Shown: positions 24,706 to 37,565 of the stretch, piece by piece
Layout of the letters: each line of letters starts with the position of its first letter
Numbering within the stretch: position 1 is the stretch's first letter
NCBI GenBank assembly: GCA_003952965.2
Contig: CM025856.1
Location: 14,216,309 to 14,280,308, forward strand
Reading direction: 5' to 3'
Source: Morella rubra
Taxonomy: Eukaryota; Streptophyta; Magnoliopsida; Fagales; Myricaceae
DNA length: 64,000 bases
Position numbers and translations under genes: made by a program
The notes under the pieces: generated by a model
Database searches by the model: none
Seen by the model: only the letters and a program-made list of their open reading frames with translations
What the model was told of the DNA's origin: nothing

Positions 24706-27560
24706 TCCCTCTCCTTTTTTTTTTCACTCTCTCACCTTTGGCTAAAGAAAATGTAAGACTTTTTGTTGTTCCCCTTCTTCTTTCTTTGTTTCAAATCATA
24801 CATCAAGGGTTAGGAAGACGTGGTTAGATGCGTGCAGGATGGCCATAAGGATGGAAACTGCTCGAATTATTGTTTCAGACATTTGTTGATAACTATCCAT
24901 TTTTGTTGTAAATACCTTCCCTCGAAAATAAGTTTTCACGCAAGCCACTGTCATTATCTATAGTCTTGTATACTATATTGCTTCCCCTGTGTTCTGAACT
25001 GACATTTCTATGATTTAGATTTTGGAGGTTGGATGTCTGGCGTTCATTTCATCGTACTAATACTGATGGAAAATGCAACATATATTGTTTTCAAAATTCA
25101 ACTCGTCTATTAATGTTCAATTTCTTTCTGTACGTGTGCTCTTTGACCCTTGTCTTCTTGAACACCGAGGTTTTAGTCTAACGTAACAGCAGTTGTTTAG
25201 ATGTACTCGGGTTTTTCTAAGATGAGTAAAGAAAGATTTCTAGCATGTTGGGGAGAGTATAAACTTGCCCGGAACACCTGATATTTTGCTCACTCTTAAA
25301 CTGGGGAAGGTATTCCAGTTGAAAAAGTGCAATACAAATTACCTCTATTCCTCCACTTACTATTGCTGCTATAGGAGAAAATCATTGAAATCAGGAAGCA
25401 GAAAAGAATAATCCCTCCTGGAGGTTCCTATGGATTTCCCTTTTTCTTTTTGTTCTGTTTCTGTATGCTGTCATATGTGTTAATGAACTGTTGAAACCTT
25501 AGTACTTTTCAGCTGCTTAAGTGGAAATATGAATTTCTTAAAAAATTATGGCCGGAAAAGTTGTGGGATTCTTGAGACAATGAGATTCAACGGCAAGCTT
25601 ACACCAGCCCATGGTTTTGGATTGGGGATACCATCTGTCCCTGTCAAATGCCTCATCAAAGTAGATTTATAGTGATAGGTCTTGGTTGAAACTTCAAGAG
25701 GATAATGCTAGCAACATTACAAACTCTTTTGTTTTTTTAGCACATGACAAACTTCTCTTGACGACTGCTTTTTCCTACTGTAAAATCTTTATTTGGATAT
25801 TTAAAAGTAAATACAAACGATGATCTCATTTAGACAGTAACCCTAGAGATTAAATAAATAAATAAAATCTTTTGCTTGGATGGATAAAAAAAAAAAAATA
25901 TAGTAACCTAGATTTTATCAGAGTTTGTGAAAAATGTATTGCATTTTTAGAAAAAATGTTAGATTTATAGAAAAGATTTCGGCCTATCCAATGATGAGTG
26001 AGAATAGAGAATGCAGCAGATACATAGATATGGAGAGGTTTCACTTCTCTGCATAAAACTTGGACAGCATTTAGAACGTATGGGAGGCAAAACTCTCATT
26101 TGCACTCCGATTGATATAGGTGCGTCTACGTAAACACTTTTACACTCTAATATATTATTTTTGTCCCAATCTATCAATTAATTATTTATATTTTAGCCTA
26201 AAATTTACTTTTTTATCCTCATAAATACTAAAAGAAAAATTATAGAGACAAAATTATTATTTTACATATTAAAAAATTATTTTCTATCTAAATTGACCAA
26301 AAATTTTAACAAAAAAAGAAAAATCTTTAAAATTAACAGTTAACTAGTATAATATATAAAAATAATAAATTAACATGTAAAGTATCTAATAAAAGATAAA
26401 ATATATTTATTACAAAATAATAAAATGTCAGCCCTCCATTTCGCAGATATAATACCAACACTATATGTACCCATCTATACATTAGGTATAAGTTGCCGGT
26501 TTTTGTGTTTTTCTCAAAAGGAGAGAACTCTCCAGCGCTAATAGCTAGCTGTACGGGAAAGTTGGCAATGATGGCCTCCTCTTTAGATGTATGATATATC
26601 AATTTGCAGGATATTATAAGATATTTGTAAGATAGTTGTCCATTTGGTTTGGTGTACCGGACAAAACGTTACAGCTCGTCTATCAATTACAGATCAAAGA
26701 AGATTAAGCCGACTTCGTGAAGACCTTGTAAAGCAAGGGATAAGTTCAGAACACGATCGCATAGTTTCCTCCGCCTTTTTTGACGCCTTCTAATATGCCT
26801 TGACTTTAACAAGAGAAGCATGTAGAAGAATTTCATCCTCAAATGGACTCTTTCCAGTGGATTTGGTTGACTGGCCAGTTTGCAATCTGGCATATCAAAA
26901 ACCCAACTTCTTCCCATGGAGAAGAAATGAAATTGAGATCTGAAATCTACTGTCCCACATCCTAGGCCGTTTGTCGGTCAAACTGCAAACTCGGGTGACT
27001 GTCACCCGGGAAAAAGAAGAAGCTTCCAGTGAGAATCAACCACAGGCGCTCGATTTAAGACATGGAAGCACTTTCTAGTTTATGGTACGATCAACAAACT
27101 GATAGACCCCAAAATGCCCTAATGGCTTCACTTATTATCAACTGTTAACAAATTGACCCCACCATGAACCCGAAGACCCAAAAACATTTTGAAAAACAAT
27201 ATAAAGTAGTGGCGACCCATGAACCTGTGACCCACTAATTTTCAATTGCTTTGCAGCGGAGGCAAGGAAGTGACCGGAAAAGCATGGCATTTTCTGCATG
27301 GATTGGAGGGTATGGAGAAGGAAGCAATCTCTATGCCATTTATGGCACATATCTCCAGCGGCCATATCCCAAACCCCAATAAATAAGACCCAGCCAAATG
27401 TACTAAATCGATGTCGCTGATATAACCCTTATATCAACGAGCATCCAAACTGCACTCTCTGTTCTTTCTTTTCTTCCCCAAGAAAACTCCCACTTAATAT
27501 AAGAAACCCTTTTCGGTTTCATCTCCCTTGAATACCTCAGCCCTTTGGTTCAGGTTAGGA
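24706..27560. other. Intergenic region, no supported gene
   Basis: The 3' UTR of the DUF616 gene probably extends to about 24.9-25.1 kb. Beyond 25.8 kb the DNA is AT-rich and featureless. A minus-strand 76-codon ORF at 26687-26917 has a basic RRRQKRRRK stretch but no recognisable family. The promoter of the next gene starts near 27.4 kb. Confidence 0.5.
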
Positions 27561-28032
27561 TTTTGGATCCAAGGTTTTCTTTCATCTCTCCTCTCTCAGA
27601 CTGTTGTTTTTTTTTTCTTTAATCTCGCGTCTTTTTCTTTCTTTGTGTCAAGTATTGAATATCAAGGTTAGGGTTCATTTAGGTTTTCTTGTTTCAGTGC
27701 TGGTTCTTGATTAAGCGCTGTGAAATTGATAGTGTATTTTGTATATGTTTTGGTCAATAGGTTCACTCGGGTCTTTAGAATTGCACAGTGAACCCCAATA
27801 TTACCTGCTGATCAGGTCTACCGGTATTTAACGGATGAGGCTCATATGTAAGGATTGGTTTTGATCCATGGCTCCGTCTTTCTGTACTATGATACATCCT
27901 AGAATACAGTAGGTTTTGGGTTCATCTGTTTTTCCTTATTCGGAAGTCATGGTTCGAAAGGATTTTGTTGATTCCATTGAGCCATTTTCGAATTTGGACT
28001 AGAGCTTTACCTATCAAAGGAGAAAAGATTAA

Positions 28033-28482
28033 ATGAGTTCTGATCAAATGGGATCATCGGGGTTTTTCCTCATATGTATTCTTCATGCTGTGATAGCTCT
28101 TACAAGTGGATCTTTGATTATGTTTTACTCCAATGAGGTCTTAGTGTTTGGCCATGGTTCCGAGACCGCAAGTAAGCTTCAAGGATCCACGCCCCATGAT
28201 CAGTTATTGATTCAAACCTCCGGTTCTTTCTCGGGTTTGCTTTTATTTGGCATCGGGTTGCTTCTGTTCATGGTGGCTTTCGTTAGGGACAGGGATTTCC
28301 AGAGTTTCTTTGCGAAAGGGTGTGTGCTTCTTCACATTTCCATGGCCGTTTGGAGAGTGTACTTTGAGAGGAAGCTCGAGGATCTCGCACGTGATTGGCC
28401 GAGGCAGGCTGTTGGGGATATTGCGTTGGCACTTTCTTGGGTGTTCTTTATTGTGTGCTCGTGGAGAGAGAAGTATGATTAG
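28033..28482 (+). CDS. Four-helix membrane protein of unknown function, 149 aa, single exon
   Basis: One uninterrupted 149-codon frame with protein-like composition and four hydrophobic segments (about residues 11-32, 66-84, 96-111 and 127-144). The first two are separated by a polar loop (residues 40-62), and a charged loop ERKLEDLARDWPRQ precedes the last helix. It ends in the basic SWREKYD tail. No signal peptide cleavage site is evident. I believe similar small proteins occur across land plants as uncharacterised transmembrane proteins, but I cannot name the family. The start follows the leader sequence AAAGATTAA and is the first ATG of the frame. The leader (about 27.5-28.03 kb) has a TTTGGTTCAGGTTAGG stretch that may be a splice junction. 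Confidence 0.85.
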   Translation: MSSDQMGSSGFFLICILHAVIALTSGSLIMFYSNEVLVFGHGSETASKLQGSTPHDQLLIQTSGSFSGLLLFGIGLLLFMVAFVRDRDFQSFFAKGCVLLHISMAVWRVYFERKLEDLARDWPRQAVGDIALALSWVFFIVCSWREKYD

Positions 28483-29267
28483 TTATTAATGACTTTCTCG
28501 AGTTGCAGTGACCTTATTATGATTTAGGGTAATTCGAATTTTTCTACCTCTTGCTTGATTGTGCAGTGGGGAACACAATTGAATGAGGCTGATCTGGAAT
28601 TGGGTTTGGAATTTTGTTCTTTACCAACTGGGGTCTATTTTCTGTGCTGTGATGAAGTTGCAGAGAATATTGTTGGGGTAAGGGAAAATTGGAGAACAGA
28701 GCATAAATTGAATTCTGGGTAAGATGTTCCCTTGAGCCTGGGTGAGTGTCTGGTTGTGCTTGAATTCCAAGGAAGTGAAATGGTTTCTGGGGGTGGCATC
28801 TATGGTTGAAGTTTCTTTGAGGATCTCAGAAATGCTGTCTCTTTTTGCTTGGGTCTTGTAACTGTGCCCTCTTGGCTTCATGTAATGAAGACCCTTGACA
28901 TGTATGTTTTCATGTATAAAACAACGAGAGATATTCAATTCCTGTTGCAGTTCATTTGGGTGGCTAAAATCGTACAGCAACCAGATAACCAAATCATAAA
29001 ACTTTTTTAAAGCAAGTTCCAGTTTTTATTCCTGCTGCGCCTTTGGCCTTTACTCTTTAGGATGCTAAGGAAATCTTTCCTCACAATGCGCTTTGCAACC
29101 AATGGTTCAAATTGCACTTTGGGAACTCTTCAGGAGGTGGAACCGATGAGGGAGGAGGGTTCACAGGCACTCCCCTTAGAGACGGGTTAGGCAATAACCT
29201 GATCAAAGTCTCACTAGAGCCTACAGGCATACTGATTAGATTAGAGATGGATGAGTTCAAATATGAC
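28483..29267. other. 3' flank, no gene seen
   Basis: This is 3' UTR and spacer. The minus-strand ORF at 28621-28992 has no family resemblance. Confidence 0.45.
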
Positions 29268-29560
29268 TCGCTGCATCTATTTCTTTTTCTACCCTCTTGT
29301 ACACATGGACCTAATAAAAAGCTTTTTAAACTTGAAGCATGAACTGGCCCGAATATTTGGAATTAGTCCAGGTGTGCCTAAGCTGGTCTATATACTTGAT
29401 TAAAAAAATGGAAAACTCGTTGCATCTATTTCTTTTTCTGCCTTCTTGTACACATGGACCTAATAAAAAGCTTCTAAAAGTTGAAGCATGAGTTAACCCG
29501 GACACTTGATTGTACACATAGACCTAATAAAAAGCTTCTAAAACTTGAAACATGAGTTAG
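29268..29560. repeat. Three degenerate tandem copies of a 50-80 bp unit
   Basis: The shared core TGTACACATGGACCTAATAA followed by AAGCTT and TTGAAGCATGA appears at about 29298-29340, 29449-29490 and 29511-29556. The first two also share a preceding TGCATCTATTTCTTTTTCT block. The units differ by substitutions and spacing and are not coding. Confidence 0.8.
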
Positions 29561-30090
29561 ACACTTGATTAGTCGATGTATGCGTAAGCCGGTCCGGACA
29601 CTCGATTAGAAAAAAAAATTAAAACTTGAAGTATGAGGAAGCCGAAGCCATGTGATTGAGTTGCAATTATTACTGCTTTTCTATTTGGTTAACCCGAAAT
29701 CAATCGGCTCCTACTCCAGAAAATTTGTTTCTTTAACTAATCAATGTTTCACGAGAAAAACATATGAATTATCTTGGACATTTTTGGAGACTACCTTTCT
29801 ATTGTTGTATCAATATCCTTTCCATTTCCATTGTATCCATGTCTGATCAAGATTCTCTACAATATTTTTTTAATTTTTTTCTTCTGTCAATTTTTTTTTA
29901 TTCTTAACAAAGCTCGTTATTTAATATATTATTGGGTAGTTTTAACTTTTATTAAAAATATTTTCTTCTCTTATCTATCTGCACAAAAATCACAGGAAGG
30001 ATTTTTTGTACTACTTTGATATGGACTGGCCGAATAGGCCTAGAGAATGTTACGCGTTGGCGGCCCACGACCTTTTCAACTAAAGGACAA
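29561..30090. other. AT-rich spacer, no gene seen
   Basis: T-rich sequence up to the presumed COX17 promoter. The overlapping ORFs of 64 and 81 codons are hydrophobic by composition only. Confidence 0.45.
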
Positions 30091-32577
30091 AGACTTCCGA
30101 AAATATGCTCGTCTTCTCCGTTTTAAGCCCTCACACGCGACAGCGCCAATATCTAGTTCCTGCTTTTTCTTTGCCCTCTTCAAAGGTTAGCTTTCCTCTC
30201 TCTCCCTTCCTCCCTTGTCCAATATGTATAAAATATAGATACACTTGTACATATAAAAAGACCATGTAAACAAAAAGCTTCAAAACGATTCTTCCCTGTT
30301 CGTTTGCGCCGTTTCAGTTTGCGCCTATTATAGGAAATATGTGGGATTTAGGTGGTTTCTGCATAGAGATTTGGAATCTGATAGTTGTCATATTTGTTCT
30401 CCTATTCTTGTTTGTTGGTTTTGTCAGAAGTGTTTGAACTTTGATGCATTGTCTGTGGGAATGAAGTCTTGAATTATATGGTGCCGACCACCTGTTTGAT
30501 TATTAGCTTACATGGTTCATGGCTCAGTTATTGTTTAGGCCCGCTTAATCTCAACAGTCTATCACCCACCAAAATCGAAAAGGTTCCACTCGGTCCACCA
30601 TCTCGCCTTAGTCAAACGATGTCGCTTCCCAAATCGCAGTAGTCACCGGAATCTCGCTTACCTCTTGAGTTAGCAGCTGAAATTCGGTCGCCCCACAGAT
30701 CTCTTGGCTGAAATCGGTTCTCAGCTCCCCAGTCTGCCATCAAACCCTGATTTTTCCAACTCTCTACATTGTCTGTTTTTAAAGGAGAAGAATAAATTTT
30801 TTAATTTTTTGGTGAACAAATGAAAGCTTTCTGCTCAATCCGCTCTGCCAAGCAGTTCTTATGTCTGTCGAAACTATTTTTCAGTACCACAATGTAATAG
30901 TCCTATGTCCATTGCTCTATTTTTGTTCTTCTCTCTCTTTATTCCGCCCCCCCAACCCCAGCCCCACACCACTTTGAATAGCCGTTATCTGCGTCATTTG
31001 TTGTTTAATGGGTATAGTGTGTGATTCCTGTTAACTGAGGTTCATGATTGCATACCTGTTGTGTGATTGGCGCATGTACATGGTGAAATGTGAGTTATTT
31101 GAGCTATGGCGGTGCATTAAAAAGCTTGGCTTTTGAGAGGTTAAGGGGAAAATTGAATTTTATTGTTGTTCGTTTCTTCTTCACCTTTAGGCTTTTTGCT
31201 TTTCCTGTTTTGAAGACAAATGACTCATGGTTTGCATGGGCTTGTGCCAATTATGATAAAGCAAAAGCAATTAAGAGTAGTCTTAGCTGACTTGGCATAC
31301 AAGCTACGTTGAGTTACAATACGTGCTTGAGCTGAGGCCATTGTCATGTTTTATTTTATTCACCATTCAGGTTTTCGTGTTTTATTCTTTAGTTCGTAGG
31401 AAAGAGCTAGCTGAGGCCATTGTCATGAATGGTGAAAGGTGAAATGTTTTTCCCATTTCGTTTAGTGTCTTCTACTAGTGAATGGTGCTTTACAAATTTA
31501 AGGCTGGATTAAATTGGGATTGACTTGAATGGAGTTCAGCTTGTTCGACTGTGAATAAAATAGGATGATACCTCTAAGGATGCTTGGATATCCTGAAAAG
31601 ATTCTGTGAGCCAACAATTTAAGCGAACAATCTAATGAAGAATGCTGCCTGTTCCTTCCATCTGCAGAGCTATTAGGATATGAGTTTGTAAGTCTCTGCA
31701 TTTCATAATAGCGCTCTACTTGATTGATATTCTGTTTAAATCTTGTAACTTTGATGTGTAGATTTCATTTCTTTGTTGAGAGTTACTATATTTCTATTCT
31801 TCATCGGTGGTAGGATAGTGTTTTCCCATTCAAAAATATCTTCAAGTAATCTTTTTAGTATTCTAAAATATTTGCCATCTGTGGTAGGATTGAAATGGTT
31901 TAGTCTCCAATCCGGAATCTTGTTATTCAAGTATACACACTGTGGGGCAAACTTGTGTTTGAAAAATTGGTATATGGACCTAAAGAGTTAACTAAGTTGT
32001 TTTCCACTCCTGGCTGTATCCAAGTGAACACTGAAATGGGCAAAAGTTGCTTCTGGTTTTCTTCTTTTCATTTCTTTTTCTTTTTCTCTCTCCCCTTGTG
32101 GTTTATCTTCAGTGTAGTTTATGCCAAGTAGTCAATTTCTTATCTTGCTATCATCTGTAAACTGCTACTTGTAAATAAAATATTTTGCACTTGCTTCAAT
32201 TATTTGATTATTTGATGCCTTGCACCATGATGGAACTTGATTTTTGGGACAGATTGGCAAAGATAAATGAGGAAGAAGAGATAACTAATTGTTAAAGTTC
32301 TAACATGCATAAAGTAAAAGGACATTTTCAGCATTGATGAGGTGAAAATCTCTTAAAGATATCATCATCATGTTTCTTTTTTTTTTTTCCCTCGTGTTCA
32401 ACTGGGGCTCTGGGGACATAGAATGAATAACCACAAACTACTGGCTGCTACCACAAGTCGTTTATTGCATTTTTTTCCTGAGACACCTTTGCCCTGCTCT
32501 GATGTTAATTTTGAGCTTCAAATTTTGTTGTCTGGCTTCTTCTTTTCAGCATTCTATTCACCAAGGGTCTTGTGAGA

Positions 32578-32817
32578 ATGGGTGGGCTGCCTAGAGATAA
32601 TGCCTCATCTGCTTTAAGTTTGCAAGCTTCACCACAGAACCAGGGGTCAACTGCTGCAGCTATTCCAGAGTCCAAGCCAAAGAAAAAGATCTGCTGTGCT
32701 TGCCCTGACACTAAGAAGCTGAGAGATGAATGTATCGTGGAGCACGGTGAAGAAGCTTGTGCAAAATGGATTGAAGCTCATCGTCAGTGTCTCCGTGCAG
32801 AGGGCTTCAATGTTTGA
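32578..32817 (+). CDS. COX17: Cytochrome c oxidase copper chaperone COX17, 79 aa
   Basis: Small mitochondrial intermembrane-space protein that hands Cu(I) to SCO1 and COX11 for cytochrome c oxidase assembly. The copper-site Cys pair is in [17 protein letters not shown], and the twin CX9C helices are complete ([11 protein letters not shown] and [11 protein letters not shown]), followed by LRAEGFNV. The N-terminal 35 residues are the variable Ser/Gln/Pro-rich part usual in plants. The whole coding region lies in one exon. TTTTCAG at 32543-32549 is a good acceptor just upstream, and CTTCAAAG|GTTAGC near 30187 is a good donor, so a leader intron of about 2.4 kb (about 30187-32549) is likely. A GTG two codons upstream is in frame, but the ATG is the natural start. 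AATAAA lies at 32887-32892. Confidence 0.96.
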   Translation: MGGLPRDNASSALSLQASPQNQGSTAAAIPESKPKKKICCACPDTKKLRDECIVEHGEEACAKWIEAHRQCLRAEGFNV

Positions 32818-34360
32818 GATCCATAAATGTAGTTGAGTTAATTATATAGCAGGATTGCACATACAGGTTGATATTTGAAAATTACGAATAAAGCGCTTGC
32901 GGGGGGGAGGGTGGGGGGGTTGGTTCCTTCGCTTTACTTTTAGTCTGTTAGATGCAGCAGAAGCTCCATACTTGTATTTTGTTGAACAAAACCTGAGAGC
33001 GGCCGAAATACATTGGAAGTGAGGATCTACCACATTGGTATTTTTTTTTCACTCATCAATTTTGTAATGGATTTTCATTCACGTGTTTTATGTTGACTTG
33101 ATGACCCAAGGAAAACTCAAAACTCTCAGTCGATAATTAATCATTTAAAGTTTGGCATTCCCAAAATGTCAGGTGTTGTGCATAGAGTTAATGCGGATGG
33201 CTTCTTTTTGTTCGCTGTTCGCTCGGCTTTTAGGCATTAGGAAGGGTTTCTAACCACACGAGGCAGGCATTACGAGCTTTTAGGGGAACAATTTCTTTGG
33301 TTTTTTTTTTCTTCTCTCGAGCAATTTCTTCAGTGTATTTTACAAGTAGATTTAATCATTCAATCACCCAGCAAGCTTCATATACGAAATGGTGCGTGAT
33401 GGCCTTACCAGTCATTCTTAAGATCCATCTAATAATCTCTGCGACTGAGGTTATCAGCCGTTTCTGAAGTGGCCCCTCTTAGATTCTTACCTAATTTGCA
33501 TATTCTGTACTCTTTTTTTTTTTTTTTAATCAGAAAACTACGACTACTTTTATTGAAAGAAATCAACAGCAAAACTAAATGGATCAGATCCAAAAAAATC
33601 TCCGGAAAATGTTTATGAATATTGGGGTGGCCTTTAGACATAATCTTAGAGGCAGCCTATCGTGCAAGGTGGTGCGCTTCCTCATTGACAAATTCTGTTA
33701 CTTAGATTGCTCAACCTGTTGTTGACTCCAATTCTGCGTCTGGTTTTGTTTTGTTGTCTCTGAGTATCGTGTCATTCTGGATGGGAAGAATTTATACTCG
33801 AGTACTTTTTAGACAAGTGTACTCTGCAATGTCATAAACTACAGAAGATACAGCATCTGCATCTTGGTCTGCTTAGAAGTTCTGAGATATCAGCATAGAA
33901 AGGACAAGAAAATGGTGTACTCTGACTACTAAATTTAACGCGTTCTGAATTGATGTGAGCATTCCAATTTAGTGGTTTTCCTGTGGGTGGGTGGGTGAGG
34001 AGGGAGGGGGAGACCCATGGAGAAGATGGCAGCGATCTCGTGCTCTTAAAGCATCTTTGTCATATCCATGGCGTGCGACGATGTTTATTCCTTTTAACAG
34101 AAGTAATATTGAGCAAAATAATGGGAAAGTTAATAGGCGCAGAGCTTATAGATACACTAGGAATCCATTTAACCACACAAGGCCAAGTTTGGCGCAATAT
34201 TACATGATTACGAAAGGTACACAAGCAGGACTGACAGACATATCTGCCTTACCAAATAACAAACACATAGTTTATGACAGAAAGACACATTATTCACCCA
34301 AATTACATTATTAGTGCGTCGCACGACTCCACATATATGCCATCACTGAGGTGATTGTGC
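32818..34360. other. Convergent intergenic region between COX17 and the metallothionein
   Basis: It holds the 3' UTRs of both genes and about 1 kb of unremarkable sequence. Short ORFs near 33983-34314 have no family resemblance. A G-rich run lies at 32899-32919. Confidence 0.5.
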
Positions 34361-35628
34361 TTAATGACCACAGGTGCAGTTTGTGCAGGTGCAGCTAGCA
34401 CCGCACTTGCACTTGCCGTCGTGCTCAGCTGCTGGAGCACCCATGGAGACAGCGTCCACGTAGCTGCAAAATCAAGATATGGGAATCAGATAGTAGGGGT
34501 ATATGGCCTTTGATTTTCACTCCTTTAGAACAACATCATAAGGTGGTTTAGAAGATTGTAGTGAAAACGATATAATTTGATAAGATTTGACTCATTTTAG
34601 TTGCAAGCCTAAAAGCCTGCTTAATTCAAGGTTTTGAGAATTGCTTTGTAAAGGCTCTAGAATCAGGATCTGCTCTGTCAAAGGTAGATAGGCTCCTAAT
34701 GGCCACCATGAATATGAATTTTCGTATGGTGAAAAAGAAAGTGAAGTCTTTTTACCTCTTCTCAGTCTCCACGATCACGAGGCCATAGCCGTTTCCCTTC
34801 TTCCTGTGTTGTCAGTTCAAGTTAATTTCAATAGTTCATGTGCTTAAATTACTGATCAAGTTCTAAATTCACGCACAAACACCAGGTTTGAAAATAAACC
34901 AGGATGAAGGAAGAGAGCAAATATATGTGGCTTTACACGCATATACGCAGAACTGATGCATATAATCATCTTTATTGACTTAAACTTAACTCTCCGAGTT
35001 CTAAAGATTGATTCGAAAGTAACCAACTAAAACTATTATCACGGAAGATAAGAATTAAAAGAACAAAACCATTGATCCGTGGGAACAAATCACAAACTCT
35101 GGCAGAGCATGTCAACAAATTCAAAATCTGCTGCAGCCCTTAGAACACCATCGTCAAATATAACCATGTCATAAAAGGTGTTTCAGAAAAAGCTGAAAAA
35201 CCAGGTAGCAGCATGGACGACCTCTTTGCTCATAAAGGTGATACTTTGAGAGAGTTATATCTAGAGTACCTCAAATACTACTGCGAGAAACAGAACAGAG
35301 TTACAAGATTATATGTGGCTAATAGCTACAGAGCAGAGACATCTCCAACCTCTCCAACAGTACTGTCAGAATTCTAGACTTCCTCTAAAACAAACAAGTT
35401 CAGCTTTAATAAACGAGTGTGTGTATATATATACACACACATACGTACGGAATTCAAGTGACAAAAACTTGGCAACTATGCAGCAGAGACACAAGCATGA
35501 ATAACTTATAACTATAACACAAATCAGACTTGAATGATGAACAGAGGAGTTGCTCGTAGATAAGGAAGAATTACTTACACGCACTGGCTCTTGTCAGCGC
35601 AGTCACAGTTGCCGCACTTGTCCGACAT
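34361..35628 (-). CDS. MT3: Type 3 plant metallothionein, 66 aa, three exons
   Basis: Cys-rich cytosolic metal-binding protein (Cu, Zn, Cd buffering and redox). Exons on the minus strand are 35628-35579, 34803-34756 and 34463-34361, with GT-AG borders and one frame of 67 codons including TAA. The N-terminal domain begins MSDKCGNCDCADKSQC (four Cys, the C-x2-C-x-C-x5-C pattern of type 3). A Cys-free spacer follows (KKGNGYGLVIVETEKS...), then a C-terminal domain with six Cys ending KCKCGASCTCTNCTCGH. The ten-Cys count and length match the family. Exons are too short for a simple ORF scan. The promoter and first exon are duplicated 2.8 kb upstream. Confidence 0.96.
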
Positions 35629-35727
35629 GGTGATGATTGAGCTAAGGATGCACGAAAAATGAACTGGAGAGGATTGTTTAGCTTGTATGCGAGTTGGTAT
35701 ATCTCCAAGCTCTGCATGGAGGTCCGC

Positions 35728-35735
35728 CTTTTATA
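35728..35735 (-). promoter_or_regulatory. TATA box of the metallothionein gene
   Basis: TATAAAAG on the minus strand, about 100 bp upstream of the ATG at 35628, leaving room for a short leader starting near 35700. Confidence 0.75.
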
Positions 35736-37313
35736 GACGGGGAAGGGCTAGGGGTAGGATGGTGCTAAGCTTCGATTTGTGGTCCACTAGGCATGAGAGG
35801 AGCACACGCCTCCCGAGAAGGAATCTTAATAATGGAGGTGCTGGGCCTCCTATCCTCCTCTCATCTCTCATGTCAAATTCATTCCCCTTTTCTTCAAGAG
35901 ATATGCAAATTGATAAGCACCTATCTGTCTATTCTATCTATCTTCTTCCCAAATTAGAAGACTTTTGCAGCCCCACGCTCTGAGTCAGTACTTTGGGGCA
36001 TGGCGCAGAGGCTCTAATCAGCGTGATAGAAAGTGCTCCGTTCAGGTCTATGGAACTACGACTTTGGAATGGCCTGAATCAGTGCAAAGAACTTTCACTC
36101 GACCAAAAGCAATAGAAATTGCTTAAATGGTACGATACACTATAGCAAGCAGTGGCCTTGAGTAGTCCCTAAATGGAGCACTTTCGTGCTTGCTACATCA
36201 ATATGTCAGTTAGAAAGCTCTCTAGTAGATAAATTTAGTATAGGATTTGAATCTTTTTATGTAATATGAGGTCTGATGTCTATGGATAAAATTATTGGCC
36301 AATACCAAGTATAAAAGCAATGATTTACTCCTGTGGTTTAATTTTCGAATATCTCATACTTTGAGTGAGTGTAATACGATAACAAATTTATTAGTTACAT
36401 AAGCATAAGCGGCTTTAAAGAAGGAATGTCAACTTAGTGGCAGTGAGATTTATCAAGTTATACATTTTGTCATCAGGTACAATGCGTGGGTCTTGATAAA
36501 TGAGAACTATGTCTTGTTTTGGATGAACCACCGTATTCTTCCATCATAAGTGAAGGTTTTTTAATAAAATTCAGGGTCCCATCCTCCTTTTTTTTTTTAA
36601 AAAAAAAATGCAATTAACATGTAATTTACTACAAACTTAATTGCGTGTTCTTATACCCATGTGAACGTGAGGCTGTAGGTTAAGACTCTTTCGGCAAGTC
36701 ATTCATTCAAACTATCACGATTGCTTTTGAATTCTGACCATCCAACTGTTTGGATCCTGCTTAAAGGAGGAGTTTTTTTCATTTGGATTGCTCGCCAATT
36801 GTTGTGTCTGTTATTTAAAGGAAATTCCTTCTACTTAAAATGAATTCAATCAAATTTTGTGGAATATGGCTTTGAAAGAGATGGGATACCTCTCTCTCTC
36901 TCTCTAACCTGGAAAGAAAAAAAAAAAAAGCAAATATAAGGGAGTACGAGTTGTTATCAAAAAATAACAAAATAGGATTAAAAGAGTGAGTTTATAAAAT
37001 TAAACAAGCTTCTGTAGAAAATGAGACACAAACAAGAATTCCAAGAAAAAATCAAACAACAAAAGTGTGGACGAGAAATTCTAAAGAGTCTCCCTTTTTC
37101 TAGTGTTTTGGTGGTATCCATAGCACTTGCTTCTCCAAGAAGCCAACTTTTCTTTCATACATAGTTGTCAAGGAAAGTTAGCCTTACACTCACGTTTTCA
37201 ATCTTTCTATCCACAAAGAGCCATAGACTTCATGGGTGTCCACCTCATTACCCCTCCCTCCACGTCCTGTTCCAAACATGTCCAGATCAAAGCTTTGTAT
37301 GATAGCCAAAATA

Positions 37314-37565
37314 TCAAGAGCTACATTTGGTGGGCTCAGAGGGTCGGCTACTTTCTTTGGTTTCACCAGTACCTGATAATCTGCTAATAGCCAGCCTAAT
37401 TGAGAGTAAATCGAGGGAGCTAAGATTATCCTGCCATTGCAGTGATTTGGGACTCTTCTTACCCCACAAGCTACTTCTAAACCATAGGTTGGACTCCTGA
37501 TTGTGATACATCACTACTGGTTTAAAGTACCCTGAAGCGTTTTCAATCTTCAGCAAACTGTCCTC
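37314..37565 (-). pseudogene. Duplicated terminal exon of the unidentified minus-strand gene (unit-1 copy)
   Basis: The translation is identical to the exon at 40138-40389: opens EDSLLKIENASGYFKPVV, ends PTKCSS and a stop, preceded by a TCTCTACAG acceptor. The upstream sequence of the gene beyond the duplication edge is missing, so this copy has no start and is likely a non-functional leftover. Confidence 0.65.

Noticed and set aside
26687..26917. Minus-strand 76-codon ORF with a basic cluster, considered as a small signalling peptide
   Set aside because: No signal peptide and no match to the DVL/ROTUNDIFOLIA or other small-peptide signatures that I know.
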